DNA of 64,000 nucleotides from Microglena sp. YARC (GCA_022414725.1 CM039464.1:35166671-35230670); one strand, 5' to 3'; positions 1-10,903 are shown, counted from the stretch's first letter. Made by a program: numbers and translations. The notes: generated by a model from the letters alone, not told the origin.

Positions 1-619
1 TGTGGGAATAGCACGAGGAAGTCTCCGTCGTGTTAGTGAACACGTAAGTCCGGTTCTCGGAGATGCGGTCCTGGCTAATGACGACCTTCTCGTTGCCGTT
101 GACCACAAAGTAGCCGCCGTAGTCGTAACGGCACTCGTCATAGGGCGCAGGCGTAGTCTGCTTGGAGAGCATGCAGTACCGACTGCGAACCATGAGGGGA
201 ATGCGTCCCAGACTCACTCCAGTAACGCGCTTCGAGTTAACGATGTACTCGCCCACGTCATCGTTCCATGTGCGCACCTCCACGTTCGCATCAACAGTAA
301 GAGAAGACAAGTACGTCATGTTGCGCATGCGCACGTCGTTAGGGTACATAACTTTCGACATCCCGTCCTTCTCACAAATCATCGGTAGAGCAAGACAGGG
401 GGACGTGAAGCTGATGCTCAGAACACTCTTGAACTGACGCAGGCGAGTGCAATATGTGTCACCGACCTCGATGGGGTTCATCCCGTTGATCACACACTCC
501 AATTTCGAGGATGCAAAGTCGTTGGAGGAATGCGTCTGGTGCTTCACAAGCTGGGCGCCATCTCCGTCAGAAGCAAAGTACCGGTCGATCAATGAGTGAC
601 CCGTCTCACGTGAGTACAT
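1..619 (-). CDS. RPB2: DNA-directed RNA polymerase subunit RPB2 (viral), N-terminal part
   Basis: Second-largest subunit of a multisubunit RNA polymerase, of the kind giant viruses use to transcribe their own genes. Reading leftward from the ATG at 617-619, the frame stays open for about 206 codons and leaves the window, so the rest of the gene lies beyond the left edge. The translation has hallmark RPB2 N-terminal and lobe signatures: HSLIDRYF near the start, LVKHQTHSSNDF, then GRIPLMVRSRYCML, ECRYDYGGYFVVNGNEKVVI and SQDRISENRTYVF. These cover the conserved protrusion/lobe blocks. The N-terminus before the first motif is very short, as in viral homologues. No intron or break is seen in the visible part. 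The neighbour at 995 is divergent. The viral origin is inferred from context (kinesin-like gene, DUF5672, aquaporin); a host RPB2 is less likely but cannot be excluded without a tree. Confidence 0.88.
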   Translation of the reverse strand, partial: MYSRETGHSLIDRYFASDGDGAQLVKHQTHSSNDFASSKLECVINGMNPIEVGDTYCTRLRQFKSVLSISFTSPCLALPMICEKDGMSKVMYPNDVRMRNMTYLSSLTVDANVEVRTWNDDVGEYIVNSKRVTGVSLGRIPLMVRSRYCMLSKQTTPAPYDECRYDYGGYFVVNGNEKVVISQDRISENRTYVFTNTTETSSCYSH

Positions 620-731
620 GACGGACGATGACCGAACCGGGTATCGCGGTATATGGTGGGTCAAATAATCTCGATAATATCCTCAATAATGAGAAACATA
701 TGTTAGTTATGTAAATATTGTATGTCTTTAC
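620..731. other. AT-rich divergent intergenic region upstream of RPB2
   Basis: Short AT-rich interval between the RPB2 start and the MITE. It would have to hold the RPB2 promoter. No motif is clear enough to name. Confidence 0.3.
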
Positions 732-735
732 ACTC

Positions 736-910
736 AGTGGGCGTTCCTTCCTCCCGGCGGATTTTTTTAAATTTCTATTCAGAATTTAGAGCCTCTGGAA
801 CTAGCTTGAGATATCGCTAGCTTGAGATATCAGCCCCGATGAATCACAATTCCGCTTCAGACCATGTTTTGCAACCAGTGAAAATCGGCCGGGAGGCTGG
901 AACGCCCATT
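736..910. mobile_element. 175-bp MITE with TIRs of the ParB/methyltransferase element
   Basis: Short non-autonomous element. Its left end begins AGTGGGCGTTCCTTCC and its right end finishes GGCTGGAACGCCCATT; the terminal 26 to 30 bp are imperfect inverted repeats of each other. It is flanked by a 4-bp direct repeat ACTC (732-735 and 911-914), the expected target duplication. The left about 63 bp match the left end of the large element at 51488, including the shared inner stretch TCAGAATTTAGAGCCT. The right end matches the right ends at 39304-39333 and 62771-62798. It is therefore a deletion derivative of that family. It contains an internal tandem duplication of about 15 bp (CTAGCTTGAGATATC). 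It sits between RPB2 and the DUF5672 gene and adds a spurious open frame to the 5' side of the latter. Confidence 0.8.
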
Positions 911-994
911 ACTCATCAAAAATATTTGATAAACCTTGGAAAACTTGGCATAAAGAGCTATCACAAAACAACACAAATAAGGGTTGGGTATACA

Positions 995-3162
995 ATGGAT
1001 TTCCTGTTGAGAGACGTTTTCGACATATTGGACGGCGACCACACGAGACTGACCGCATTGACACAAGATGTGCAAGTCGATCAGGCTGTACGCGCGAGCT
1101 CCATCCTCGCGCACATCAGCCTAATAGAGAACCTCTCTTTTCACACGGCATGGGCGGCGGTCACAGGAGCTCCGCCGTCACGATGGACGTACACCATCTT
1201 TAATAGTCTGCTGAAAGAGAGAAAGCTCAATGTCGATGACGCAATACATGGGAGTCTCGTCGAATGTCTCCCGCTCACCAGAGCGCAGGAACCCACAACG
1301 CGTAAGGGAATGGTAGACAAGATGAGCACCTGCTTCCTACAGACGCATGCGCGTCTCCGTGCATCCGAGAGGGACTGCAAGAGAGCCCTCCTCGAGAAGA
1401 TCGTGTGGCGCCACTGTCTTTTCCCGCGGTCTAGCGAGCTGCTAGAGGCGTTCCGGGAGAAAGACACACCCCTCCTTGACGCCATAGTGAAGGTGTACGT
1501 AGAAGAGGCGCCAGCGACACTCGAAGTATTCGAAGATTGGAGCTTCGATAATACCGATACGGTTTCCGCCATAAGAGGAGTAATGATGGACGTGCGCAAC
1601 TACGCGTTGAGGACTCGAGAAGTCATCAAGACGCTAAATCTTGGAGTACTCGATCCCGTATCCGACATGTACGTTTCATCAGCAGAGGATACGTCGGACG
1701 CCCGCAATATCGGCTGGTCGTGCATCGAGGCGCTCTCGCACGGCATATGTCTCAACGGCTACCTATGGCGCACAGACGCCGGAGGAGCCATTTTCGTTAC
1801 ATCTACCCCTAGTAGAACAACAACATCCACATGGTCGCGTGGTGATTTCATGGACAAGCACTGCCACTGTGTCAGAAATGCATGCATGCCGTGGAAGATA
1901 TTCCTTTCGACATGTCCTTTGGCCATCTACGACCGGATCATAGTCGAGCTCCCGACAATCGATACAGCCGCTTTCTTGAAAGCCGCCGAAGCTGTCCTCT
2001 CTGTAGCCACGAGACGCTCTGGCAAACTGCGTCTCGAAATCGTTCCTTTCGTCATATCACCGTCATCATCATCATCGTCGCCATCAAATCAAGTACAAAA
2101 CGCGATCGTATGTGTCGACCTTGACTCATCGTACGATGCTGCTTCAGACGCGATGGGGAAAAACAACTGTCTGATTTTCCCGGTGTGGAATCAAACGAAT
2201 ACTGCTCCGCCGCCCGACATATTGAGTACTTTGCAGGCGGACCTTGTGATGCGATACGCGAGCGCCCCCCTGGACCCAGCGAAACCGAACGCAGTTCCTC
2301 TACACGACTTCGTACTTCGTTATGTCCACAACCGAAATCTTCTGAAACCGGTTGCTCGTCATCCCGAGGATCATCATAAGCCGATTATAGGAAGTTTGGT
2401 TGTTGTGGACAACCGCCCTAACGTGTGGAGCATGTTGTCCGTACTTGTGACTCTGGACAATCTAGATGTACGTAGGTGGCCGCGCGTGGTCGTCTTTTGT
2501 GCTCCTGAGAATGAGCGGTTCGTGCAACGCTCTCTTCCCCCGTCGCTTCTCCCCGGAGGGGTGGAGCTGGTCACGGTGGTAATGGAGAGCCTATCTTACG
2601 CCCCGCCTCTTCCCGGACAGAAGCCCTTCAGCATCGAGAAGTAAAGCAACATATTGAAGGACGCTTCCTTTTGGAGGCGTCTGAAGGAGGTCGCGGTGGG
2701 CGACATGGCTTTGTTCGTCCAGGACGATGGTATGATTGTGCGCCCTGGCATCGAAGAGGACGAGGAAATTATGGCGCAAGACTACGTTGGCGCGCCGTGG
2801 GCGGACGCTCCCGCGAACGCGGAACTGAAGCGTCTGGTGCCCACCCTCGTAGGTAACGGCGGTCTTTCCCTGCGACGCGTGGATGCGTGCCTAGACGTGA
2901 CCGAACCTACTACTACTCCAGTGCACCGAATGAGTGGTGGTGGTCGCCTGTTCTATTTCAACATGCAACCTGAGCCTTCTTCGCGCGTTCGTTCTCCACG
3001 ATCGGATGCGGCTGCCCCACTGGAGTGGGCGAAAGGTTCGCCATGGAACAACGCATTTCTTCCTCCAAGGGTTCCATACCGTTCGGGTTCCACAAACCGT
3101 GGCCCTATCTACCAAAGGAACACGTGGCGGAGTTCATGCACCAAGCGCTTGAGGAAAGATAA
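995..3162 (+). pseudogene. DUF5672 (glycosyltransferase-like) protein gene with long N-terminal region, broken
   Basis: The first 549 codons read from the ATG at 995 (MDFLLRDVFDIL) to an in-frame TAA at 2642-2644. An open frame also runs upstream to 839, but that part is MITE sequence, so 995 is preferred. The first ~450 residues are not recognised and include a serine-rich stretch near 2065. The end of this part (VVVDNRPNVWSMLSVL, WPRVVVFCAPENERF) and the same frame after the stop (FWRRL, MALFVQDDGMI, DYVGAPW, VGNGGLSLRR) fit the DUF5672 family, which is glycosyltransferase-like and found in giant viruses and algae. The C-terminal family motif IPFGFHKPWPYL is present at 3073 but in another frame, and the section between also needs a third frame, so there are at least two frameshifts after about 2910. 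The ending overlaps nothing and is convergent with the kinesin-like gene. I call it a decayed viral gene; some indels could be assembly errors. Confidence 0.7.
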
Positions 3163-3176
3163 TCCAGATGGTAAAG

Positions 3177-6011
3177 TTATTGCACTCTATTATTTACTCC
3201 ATTGTTTTTCAACTTTTTGCTATCATCAATGACATTTGTGGCCGTGTTACAAAAAGGCATTATTTCAGGGTTCATCTTCGACATGTGGTCCATGAACTCC
3301 AGTGTTCCGATGGGACTGGTGTTGTTTTCACGTTGAATCATCTCTATTATACTTTTTACATCTTTCAATGATAAATTATATTGATCATTATAGTTGCCAA
3401 TAAAATTAATTATATTGTTTAGAATTTTTATCTGAGGTTTGTTTGTTTCTTTCATTGTTTTTATTTTATCTATCTCGTTTTTAATATTTTTTTAAATAGT
3501 TGTTTTATCACTATAATCTTTCAAAATACCTTTGAGAACATTCGGTATTATGTCTTCGTTGAATTTATAAATATCATTTATAAAATAGCAATTATACCAA
3601 TATTTTAGATTGTTTATATCAATATATAACGTCTTAAGGTCTTGATTCGGAGAATTGTTGAAAATACCAAACACAACGACATTCACTTTATCATCACCCA
3701 CTGCTCTTTTCATAGCATTTTTAACTTTATCATCACCTTTAGATGAAGGTGTTTTTGTTATCGGGTCTATTACTAAAGGCGGTAATAATCCAGATGTGCA
3801 CCTAGAATATGTTAGTGTCTTTAAGAAATTGTTTCTGTCGGCTGACAAAAGTTGGAATATATGGTTACGCATCGTTTCTATATAACGATTTATGTGTTTA
3901 CCCTCACCGGCACGACATTGGCAAACGCCTTGAATATCTTTAAGTCGTTGTATACAATATTTGTAATAATGATACAGAACGTTAAATTTATCCGATTTTT
4001 TTTTCCAATCTATATCTAAGATAATATCGGTATCGGTATTATTTACTATTGTATTAAAAGGTATTTTTTCTATCGTAACTAAACTATATATTTCTCTATA
4101 TTGTATTGTTTCTTTTGTTTTATTGTTGTAACTGATATTATAATATGATCCTATCTCTGATCCTCCTCTATTTTTAAGTGGAATAAATTTATAACCGTCA
4201 GACGTGAAAGTAATGTTCAAATCACCATCTCGAATTGTTACAGTTGTATTTTTTAATTTTAGATATGAGTAGTTGTAGTTTGAACCTAAATTAGTTGTAA
4301 TTTTATCTGGGTCATATTCATTTAATCCTTTGTATTGTGTCATCAATGCATTATGATAAACGTTAAAAACATTAAAATCTAATTTCTGTTTTTCATGGAA
4401 GGGGGTGGTGTATTATAATAATGAGTATGTGTATTGTGCCAAATTATAATAAATATTATAAGTATTTTGGACTGACGATATTTCTATGTACTTCATATTT
4501 TGTGTAATTTTATTTACAACATGTTTGAAATATTCTTCAATTCCTTTTTCATATGCAAGTTTTTTTCCTTCTTGTTCTTTTTTATTTGTTTCATTTTGTT
4601 CAATCTTATTTTGATTATTTATGAATACATCAATATTTTTCTTAAATTAACTGAGTTCGTTTGTTTCTTTCACATCATCAAATTGGGTACTAAAACATGT
4701 GGCAGTATAATTATTCCAGATATAATGATTACGAATTCCTTCGTCTATATCGGTACGTTTTAACGGTAAAATTACTTCAATCGCTTTTTCTGTAATATTA
4801 TAAGGGGTTCTATTGTCTGCACAAAATGTAATGTCTTTGTTACCTTCTTTGTAGTCGTAAAATAAACTGTCATCCATATTACTTTTTATGTTAGCGAATT
4901 TCACGAGTTCTCCTACATCATTGCATTGAAAAATATTTTCAACACCCGCGTAATCTGCTATATAAATTTTTGCAGTTTCAGTATCTTTGAAAGTCAATGT
5001 CAATTTGACGATCACATGGCTTCGAGAACTTTGTTGGTTATTAGTAGTAGCAGCAATTCGCCGTTGCTCACGTTCGTCAATAAAAAAAATTGTACATTCT
5101 CCTAATTCTTCTGGAATTTGTTTTCCATCCAGAATCGAACTTTTAGAAAGAGTGTAATCCGCATTATTATTACTTCGCTTAAATGTCAATTTATGTTTTA
5201 ACTCTGTTGTTGTTGTTACACTCGCGACCGTTTCATTTCATGTTACTTTTTCAATATTACCATAGTAATCTTCGAAAAATTCCATGGTTCCGGTTGATAC
5301 ATCATTTATTGTTGTAATTAGATTTAACAATATTCCAGGTTGTGATCGAAGCCTCCCTTTAGTATCTTTATATCTATAGTTAACCAATGTTGACGTCTTG
5401 CCTGCACCACTCGAGCCATACCCAACGACAAAAACTGATTTTTTATATTTAAGCAATTCTAATATTTCTGTACACTCTTTAGCAACATCATCGTTGCTAT
5501 CTTGGTTAAAGAAAATTTTCGTAAATGGTCCAGAAACATAAGTATTATTCATATAATTTAATTTTATAAACAAATGGTTATTATTATTTTCATTTTTAAT
5601 CTCGAAATCAGATGATAATGACATATTACCATGTTTATCACCTCTGAATCTTATGTATGTAAGCAGTTTCGGTTGGGTAACTACATCGTTAAATATACTT
5701 GGACTAATATCGCTAACACATTCTATAAAAACACTTTTTTTTAGTTTTATCAACCACTCTTTTAATTTATTACATGAATTACCAATAGTATGTTTATCAC
5801 ATTTTTCTCCACTGGTGCAATTTAAGTCGAAATACAATTCAGTCACGAATTGTAAATTTGTTTGATTTAAATTATAGTCATAATATATATATCGTTTATA
5901 ACTTGAGAGTAACGAATTAGAATTGAAGAGTTCATCGCGTTCTTCTTTTGTTAGTGACATAAGAATTGCTATAGGTGGTTGGTTCATCATTAAATTATAT
6001 AGCACCAGCAT
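3177..6011 (-). pseudogene. Kinesin-like motor protein gene, viral type, with four in-frame stops
   Basis: One minus-strand frame of about 944 codons, interrupted by TGA at 5238 and TAA at 4647, 4413 and 3492, with no frameshift needed. Kinesin motor landmarks appear in the right order: P-loop GYGSSGAGKTSTL (about residue 196), switch I NNQQSSRSHVIV (about 325), switch II as IADYAGVEN in place of the usual DLAGSE, then CRAGEGKHINRYIETM, which matches the R..EG..IN.SL element. VVVFGIFNNSPN fits the last core strand. Long asparagine-rich insertions separate the later elements. Kinesins are ATP-driven microtubule motors; divergent kinesin-like genes are known in large algal and protist viruses and may serve intracellular transport. 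The region is much richer in A+T than RPB2 or the collagen-like gene. The ATG at 6009-6011 is the first convenient start; the frame is open above it through a 9-bp repeat. Stops may be decay or, less likely, readthrough. Confidence 0.68.
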
Positions 6012-6032
6012 TATTAATATTCCATTATATGT

Positions 6033-6128
6033 ATTTGATGTATTTGATGTATCTGATGTATCTGATGTATCTGATGTATCTGATGTATTTGATGTATCTG
6101 ATGTATCTGATGTATCTGATGTATCTGA
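6033..6128. repeat. 9-bp microsatellite (GATGTATCT type)
   Basis: About ten tandem copies of GATGTATCT/GATGTATTT. A 9-bp unit keeps all frames open, which explains the artificial Arg-Tyr-Ile and Asp-Val-Ser repeats read here. It lies between the coiled-coil gene and the kinesin-like gene. Confidence 0.9.
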
Positions 6129-6528
6129 CCAATCGTATTTGGTTGTATATTTTTTTTATTATGTCTTTAATTTCATCATATGTTAATTCAACGTTCCCAA
6201 AAAATAATATTTTTTGTTTAGAACAGTTGGTTCGTAAATAATCGAGCTTATCAACGGTTTGTATGCCTAATTTGGCATTCCTTTGTTGCTGATTTAAAAT
6301 ATCAAGTTCTGCAGCATTCGCTTTCGCCTCCTGTTTCTCCCGATCATCCGCGTTCGCCGCCTGTTTCTTCCGCTCCTCCTCCTGTTTCTTCCGATCATCC
6401 GCGTTCGCCGCCTGTTTCTTCCGCTCCTCCTCCTGTTTCTTCCGATCATCCGCGTTCGCCTCCTGTTTCTTCCGCTCCTCCTCCTGTTTCTTCCGATCCT
6501 CCACGTTCGCCTCCTGTTTCTTCCGCTC

Positions 6529-6617
6529 TGTCAGCTGTACTACTAGGACACGAGTGCCTTATTGGCATCTGATTCAGATTCCAATAAGGCACTCGTGTCC
6601 TAGTAGTACAGCTGACA
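6529..6617. mobile_element. 89-bp fold-back MITE with 5-bp target duplication
   Basis: An almost perfect palindrome, with ends TGTCAGCTGTACTAC... and ...GTAGTACAGCTGACA, arms of about 37 bp and a small AT-rich centre that also pairs. It is flanked by CGCTC on both sides (6524-6528 and 6618-6622). The interrupted coding repeat is continuous once the element and one CGCTC are removed, which supports a real insertion rather than an assembly artefact. Confidence 0.8.
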
Positions 6618-7257
6618 CGCTCCTCCTCCTGTTTCTTCCGATCATCCGCGTTCGCCGCCTGTTTCTTCCGCTCCTCCACGTTTGCCGATTGTTTCTTCAT
6701 ATCCGCTTGCACATCCCCCGCATCCTGTACATCCATCCCATTTTCGCCTTTTCATTCCCAAACACTTTAGCTATAAGTTGGTCGATTTGCGTTTTAACAT
6801 TTAATATATGTTGTTTACTCTTATCTGATATGTAAAAATGCGTCAGTATATCAACGATGGATTGAACAAACACCAATGCAATCTCGAATTGAATGTTTTT
6901 ATATTCAGTGTTGTTAATAAAGTTAAAAGTGTAAGTTTTTTTATCTCGTTTATTACTTAATGTAATTAAATTGTCACCATACGTAAATTTCCAATTTATT
7001 TCTTTGCCGAGTCCATTCAAAACATCCACACTTTGTTGTATGCAATCAGATAAGGAATAATTTTTTTTTCTTCTGTCAAATGTAGATGTATGTCCTCTTT
7101 TAGGTATTCTCTGCTGCTGCTGCTTCTGAAAAGACATCCGCGCTGAACGATCGGGGGCCGACTCTTTGAATTCTATAACATATTTTTTTAAAGAGAAATG
7201 AAATTAGATACCGTCGTCGTCGTTGTCGGTCAAATGATCTGCGACCACATCTCCTCC

Positions 7258-8112
7258 TCATTCTTCAGCGTCAACGTTCCCCGCATGATTCTCGGCGACC
7301 CCGTGCACTAGGATAGCTATAATGATTGGAGGTGGACCAAAGGGTTGCGAAAGCACGTCGTACACGGTGTCTAGCAACCGCATCACCCGGCGATACATGC
7401 GCGCGTTACGGTCGTTCCATAGCATGCGCCAAGATCCAATAAGTTGCCCCTGCAAAGTGCGCACTATATCTCTTCCGTAAGCTCCCCCCCACCCCATACG
7501 AGCGTTTGAGCACGAAGCGCCCACGAAGGAGAACATCGCGTACGTCGCATGCAAGCGAAAGTCTACGTTTCGAGTATACAAGTACATCCCCTCAGGACCC
7601 TCAGGACCCTCAGGACCCTCAAGACCCTCAGGACCCTCAGGACCCTCAGGATCCTCATGACCCCCATTACCCTCAGGACCCTCAGGACCCTCGGAGGGTC
7701 CCTGTGGAATTTGAAATAGCTCACCGATAGTCTGATCGCAGTCATGTATATTTGCATGTGGTGGAATGACGGCTGTCCAGTCTCCTTCGAATTGGACCTT
7801 TTCGTAAAGTTCCATTGCGTACGTGAGCACCATGGACGAGTATATGATTGTGTTCAAAGCGCGATAGCACAATACCTCAACCGGCACCTGCGAGACGACG
7901 TCTCGATGCCACCCTCTTCTCCAGGTCGCGCCATAGAGAGTCGAGCGAGCAAGCATCCGGAACACGTCGTCGTCCATACATATCTCGGCGGTAGAGCCCG
8001 ACCAGGGGTCATACCAAGACAGACCGCTAATCAAATTATAGTTGGTGCAATCACTACTATTTGTCCCATCACTACTATTTGTTATTGTTGCTGACGTTTT
8101 TGCGTTAATCAC
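7258..8112 (-). CDS. Hypothetical viral protein with collagen-like Gly-Pro-Glu repeat
   Basis: Intact 284-codon frame starting MINAKTSATITN. Residues about 1-150 form an N-terminal domain (ISGLSWYDPWSG, RGWHRDVVSQVPVEVLCYR). A repeat of GPEGPEGPEG type follows, about 40 residues with a few interruptions. The C-terminal domain then contains NVDFRLHATYAMFSF, GRDIVRTLQGQLIGSW and PPPIIIAILVHG, the last being hydrophobic. Gly-X-Y repeats of this kind occur in structural and fibre proteins of giant viruses, but the flanking domains are not recognised. Base composition is clearly more G+C than the kinesin-like and coiled-coil genes next door and resembles RPB2. It is the last viral gene before the block of host-type repeats; G-rich minisatellite begins about 30 bp upstream of its start. 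Confidence 0.65.
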   Translation of the reverse strand: MINAKTSATITNSSDGTNSSDCTNYNLISGLSWYDPWSGSTAEICMDDDVFRMLARSTLYGATWRRGWHRDVVSQVPVEVLCYRALNTIIYSSMVLTYAMELYEKVQFEGDWTAVIPPHANIHDCDQTIGELFQIPQGPSEGPEGPEGNGGHEDPEGPEGPEGLEGPEGPEGPEGMYLYTRNVDFRLHATYAMFSFVGASCSNARMGWGGAYGRDIVRTLQGQLIGSWRMLWNDRNARMYRRVMRLLDTVYDVLSQPFGPPPIIIAILVHGVAENHAGNVDAEE

Positions 8113-8129
8113 ATGCAGGGCATTCCAGC

Positions 8130-9310
8130 GAGCAGTGGGTGAAGTGTGTTGGGTGGTGTTTATGGGGAAATTCAGTTAAGTGGTCGTGGTGGGAAAACAG
8201 TGTTGGGTGGTAGCAGTGGTGGTGGGTAAAGTCTGTTGGGTGTTTATGGTGGTGGTGGGTATTGTGTGTTGGGTGGTGGTGGTAGTACTAGTGGTGGTGG
8301 GTAAAGTGTGATTGGGTGGTGGTGGTTGTGGTGGGGGGTGAAGTGCGTTGGTTGTTGTTGTTGTTGTTGTTAGTGGTGGTAGATAAAGTGTGTTGTTGAT
8401 GGTGTTGGTGGGTGAAGTATGTTTCGTGGTGGTGGTGGGTGAAGTGTATTGGCTGGTGGTGCTAGTGTGTTGGGTGTTGTTAGTGGTGGTATGTATAGTG
8501 TGTTAAGTGGTGGTGGTCGGTAAAGTGTGATGGTTGGTGGTCGTGGTTGTGGGTTAAGTAAGTTGGGTGGCGGTGGTGGTTGGGACAGTGTGTTGGGTAT
8601 TTATTGGGGGTGGTGGTGGTGGGTAAAGTGTGGTGGCTTGTGGGGGTGGCTGGTCAAGTGTGTTGGGTGGTGTCGGTGGGGAAATTATGTTAGGTGGTGG
8701 TGGGTATAGTGTGTCTTGTGGTGGTGGCGGTTAAAGTTTGTTGGGTATTTGTGGCGGTGCTGGTTGGTAAAGTATGTTGGGTAATATTGGTTGTTAAGTA
8801 TGTTGGGTGTGAGTGGTGGGTGAAGTGTGTTAGGTGGTCTTAGTGGGTCAAATGTGTTGGGTGGCGGTTGTGGAGGTTGTGTGTAGAGTGTATTCGGTGG
8901 TGGTGATGGTGGTTGGTAGCGTCTGTTTGGTGGTGGTGGTGGTGGTGGGTAGTGCCTGTTTGGTGGTGGTGGTGGTGGTGGTGGGAAGAGTATGTTAGGT
9001 GGTGGTGGTGGGTAAAGTGTGTTGTGTGGTGGTGGTGGGTGAAGTTATCGGGTGGTGGTGATAGGTAAAGTGTTTTGGGTAGTGGTGGTGGTTGGTGAAG
9101 CTATTGGGCGGTGGTGATGGGTAAAGTGTGTTGGGTGGCGGTGGTGGTGGTGGGTAAAGTGAGTTGGGTATTAGTGGTGGTGGGTAAAGTGTGTTGTGTG
9201 GTGGTGGTGGGTGAAGTGTGTTGGGTGGTGGTGGTAAGTAAAGCGTGTTGGGTGGTGGTGGTGGGTAAATTGTGTTGGGTGGCAATGGTGGTGGGTAACG
9301 AGTGTTGGGT
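8130..9310. repeat. Diverged GGT-rich minisatellite
   Basis: Degenerate tandem repeat built from GGTGGTGGTGGGTAAAGTGTGTTGGGT-like units of 25 to 40 bp, strongly G+T on the plus strand. It is an older relative of the array at 11535-12690. All open frames here are by-products of the repeat. Confidence 0.85.
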
Positions 9311-10890
9311 TAGGGCGCGCAGGGCTTAGGCCCAGGGCGCCACTTTTACGTATGAATGTTTGTTACATTCCAAGGGTAGGCCAAATAGGCTAAAAGGACT
9401 TGCCCAACCGTATAGGAAGGGCTTAAAAAGAACAAGCACTGATGAACATAGCCCCAAACAATCATTTAACTGACGGGGGCCTTGAGTTCGTGCTACAGTG
9501 ATAATTTAATTCTACAATATTATCAAATCATCATCTCAGCTGGGATGATAATTTAATTGTGCGATAATTATCGCATTTTTTTATAAATTGAATGAAGTAT
9601 TTCCATCCTTTAAAAGAATCATGTTCATTACCAGCTTCATACTGGAGTTTTTATCCACCAATTCAGGTTCAATGTTCATATTCTCAAAAATGATTTTTCT
9701 ATCCTCGGCGTGTAATGGACATTCTAATATGAAAGGTAAGGGCAACGGCGCTTTCGGCGAATTTCATCTTCCATATTGCATCATAGCAAGAGTACTTGGG
9801 CTGAACTTGAATTGCGTCTTCTCTGACAACTCCATGTCTAAGGCCAGGCTCGGTGGTGGAGCGAGATCGGAACTCCATTCGGAGCCCGGCCAGTGATTTA
9901 TTCCCGGTATGTGACGTTCACATGGTAAAGTTATCGGACCTAGTTGCAAGATTTGTCTAGTTAGCCACGAAGCATACTTGGGGGATGCATAGGGTTCACA
10001 TAAATGAAAGGGGGAAGGTCTGGCTTGGCCTCACGGGCACCATGAGCACTCCCTACATATGCAAGCCTTAATGGGGGTGCGTTGGCAGTGTCATGTGGCA
10101 CATATCTGCAAGTACATGGCACATGGTGCACACTTAGCAGCTCTATACTTCGCATGGATGTGTACTCCATGCATCGCCCAAACATGCCACATGGGCACCC
10201 AAACATAGCTTGCAAATGGGTCCGTTCACTTTTATATTTGAAAGTTTCACCCTTGGTGTATGTGTGTAACGTGACTAGCCTATTTGCATCAAATTTGAGG
10301 CATGGGAATACAAGGAGCACCTAGCAAAAGGATGTCCATGCACCACATCATTAAATTACTTGTAAAAAGGCCCAATTGCAAATCATACACAATGTGGTAA
10401 ATCCATCTTCACATGAGGTATACAAAAATAAATATACACGGTCTTTAACCTTGGGGACCCTAGGTGGTGGTGGTGGTGGGTTCTCAAGGTTGAAGTACAA
10501 ACTTTGAAGTTTTTCGGAAACCCAAATCCAAATCATCTGCTAAATGTTTATTATGGTAGGTTTATGTCCATTTTGATACAATTTAATTCATGACAAATTT
10601 AGTGATTTATTTCAAGCCAATATCAAATGTGTGATTCCTTGCAACTTTCTTTAAACACATAATTTAAATATATGCCTTGACTTACAAAGTAGCCTTGGAG
10701 GTTCCGACTCAAATTAAAGTATGTAAAATAACACAAGGCTCTTGAGGAAGCAAAACGCCATAACAAATCTGACAGTGTTGGTGTGCGGGTATCGGGAAGT
10801 GGTAGCGATTAGAGGAAGGTGTAGGCGTTGGATCATATAAATATTGTAAAATTATGGGGACCCTTCCCCCCACCCTCCAAACTTGTTTTT
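9311..10890. other. Gene-free intergenic sequence
   Basis: No coding frame, RNA gene or recognisable mobile element could be supported. There are two similar AT-rich stretches around 9500 and 9550 (GATAATTTAATT). A short GGT run lies at 10463. Confidence 0.4.
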
Positions 10891-10903
10891 TACTGTTTCT
10901 GCT

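Larger units (their letters stand above)
6025..7137 (-). pseudogene. Coiled-coil protein gene (KKQEEER repeats), split by a MITE
   Basis: Not assignable to a known family. From the ATG at 7135-7137 (MSFQKQQQQR) the first about 130 residues form a compact AT-rich-coded domain (SLSDCIQQSVDVLNGLGKEINW). After a single frameshift near 6740 the frame becomes a charged repeat of the type ERKKQEEERKKQAANADDR, a strong coiled coil. At 6617-6529 an 89-bp fold-back MITE is inserted; removing it with one copy of its 5-bp duplication joins the two coiled-coil frames exactly. The rest ends with ELDILNQQQRNAKLGIQT and NVELTYDEIKDIIKKIYNQ before running into the 9-bp microsatellite. The gene lies directly upstream of the kinesin-like gene on the same strand, has the same AT-rich composition, and may work with it, but that is inference. 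Confidence 0.6.

Noticed and set aside
2..437. Plus-strand ORFs at the left edge
   Set aside because: Shadows of the minus-strand RPB2 coding sequence.
839..994. Start of the 601-codon ORF at 839
   Set aside because: This part is the MITE (736-910); the first Met outside it is at 995.
995..6011. Stop-codon reassignment to explain in-frame TAA/TGA
   Set aside because: Three frames are needed in DUF5672 anyway, both TAA and TGA are involved, and neighbouring intact genes use normal stops; decay or sequence error is simpler.
8105..8200. Left end of the copy-1 TIR element near the viral/repeat boundary
   Set aside because: No match to GGGCGTTCC or TCAGAATTTAGAGCC there or elsewhere between 911 and 34000.
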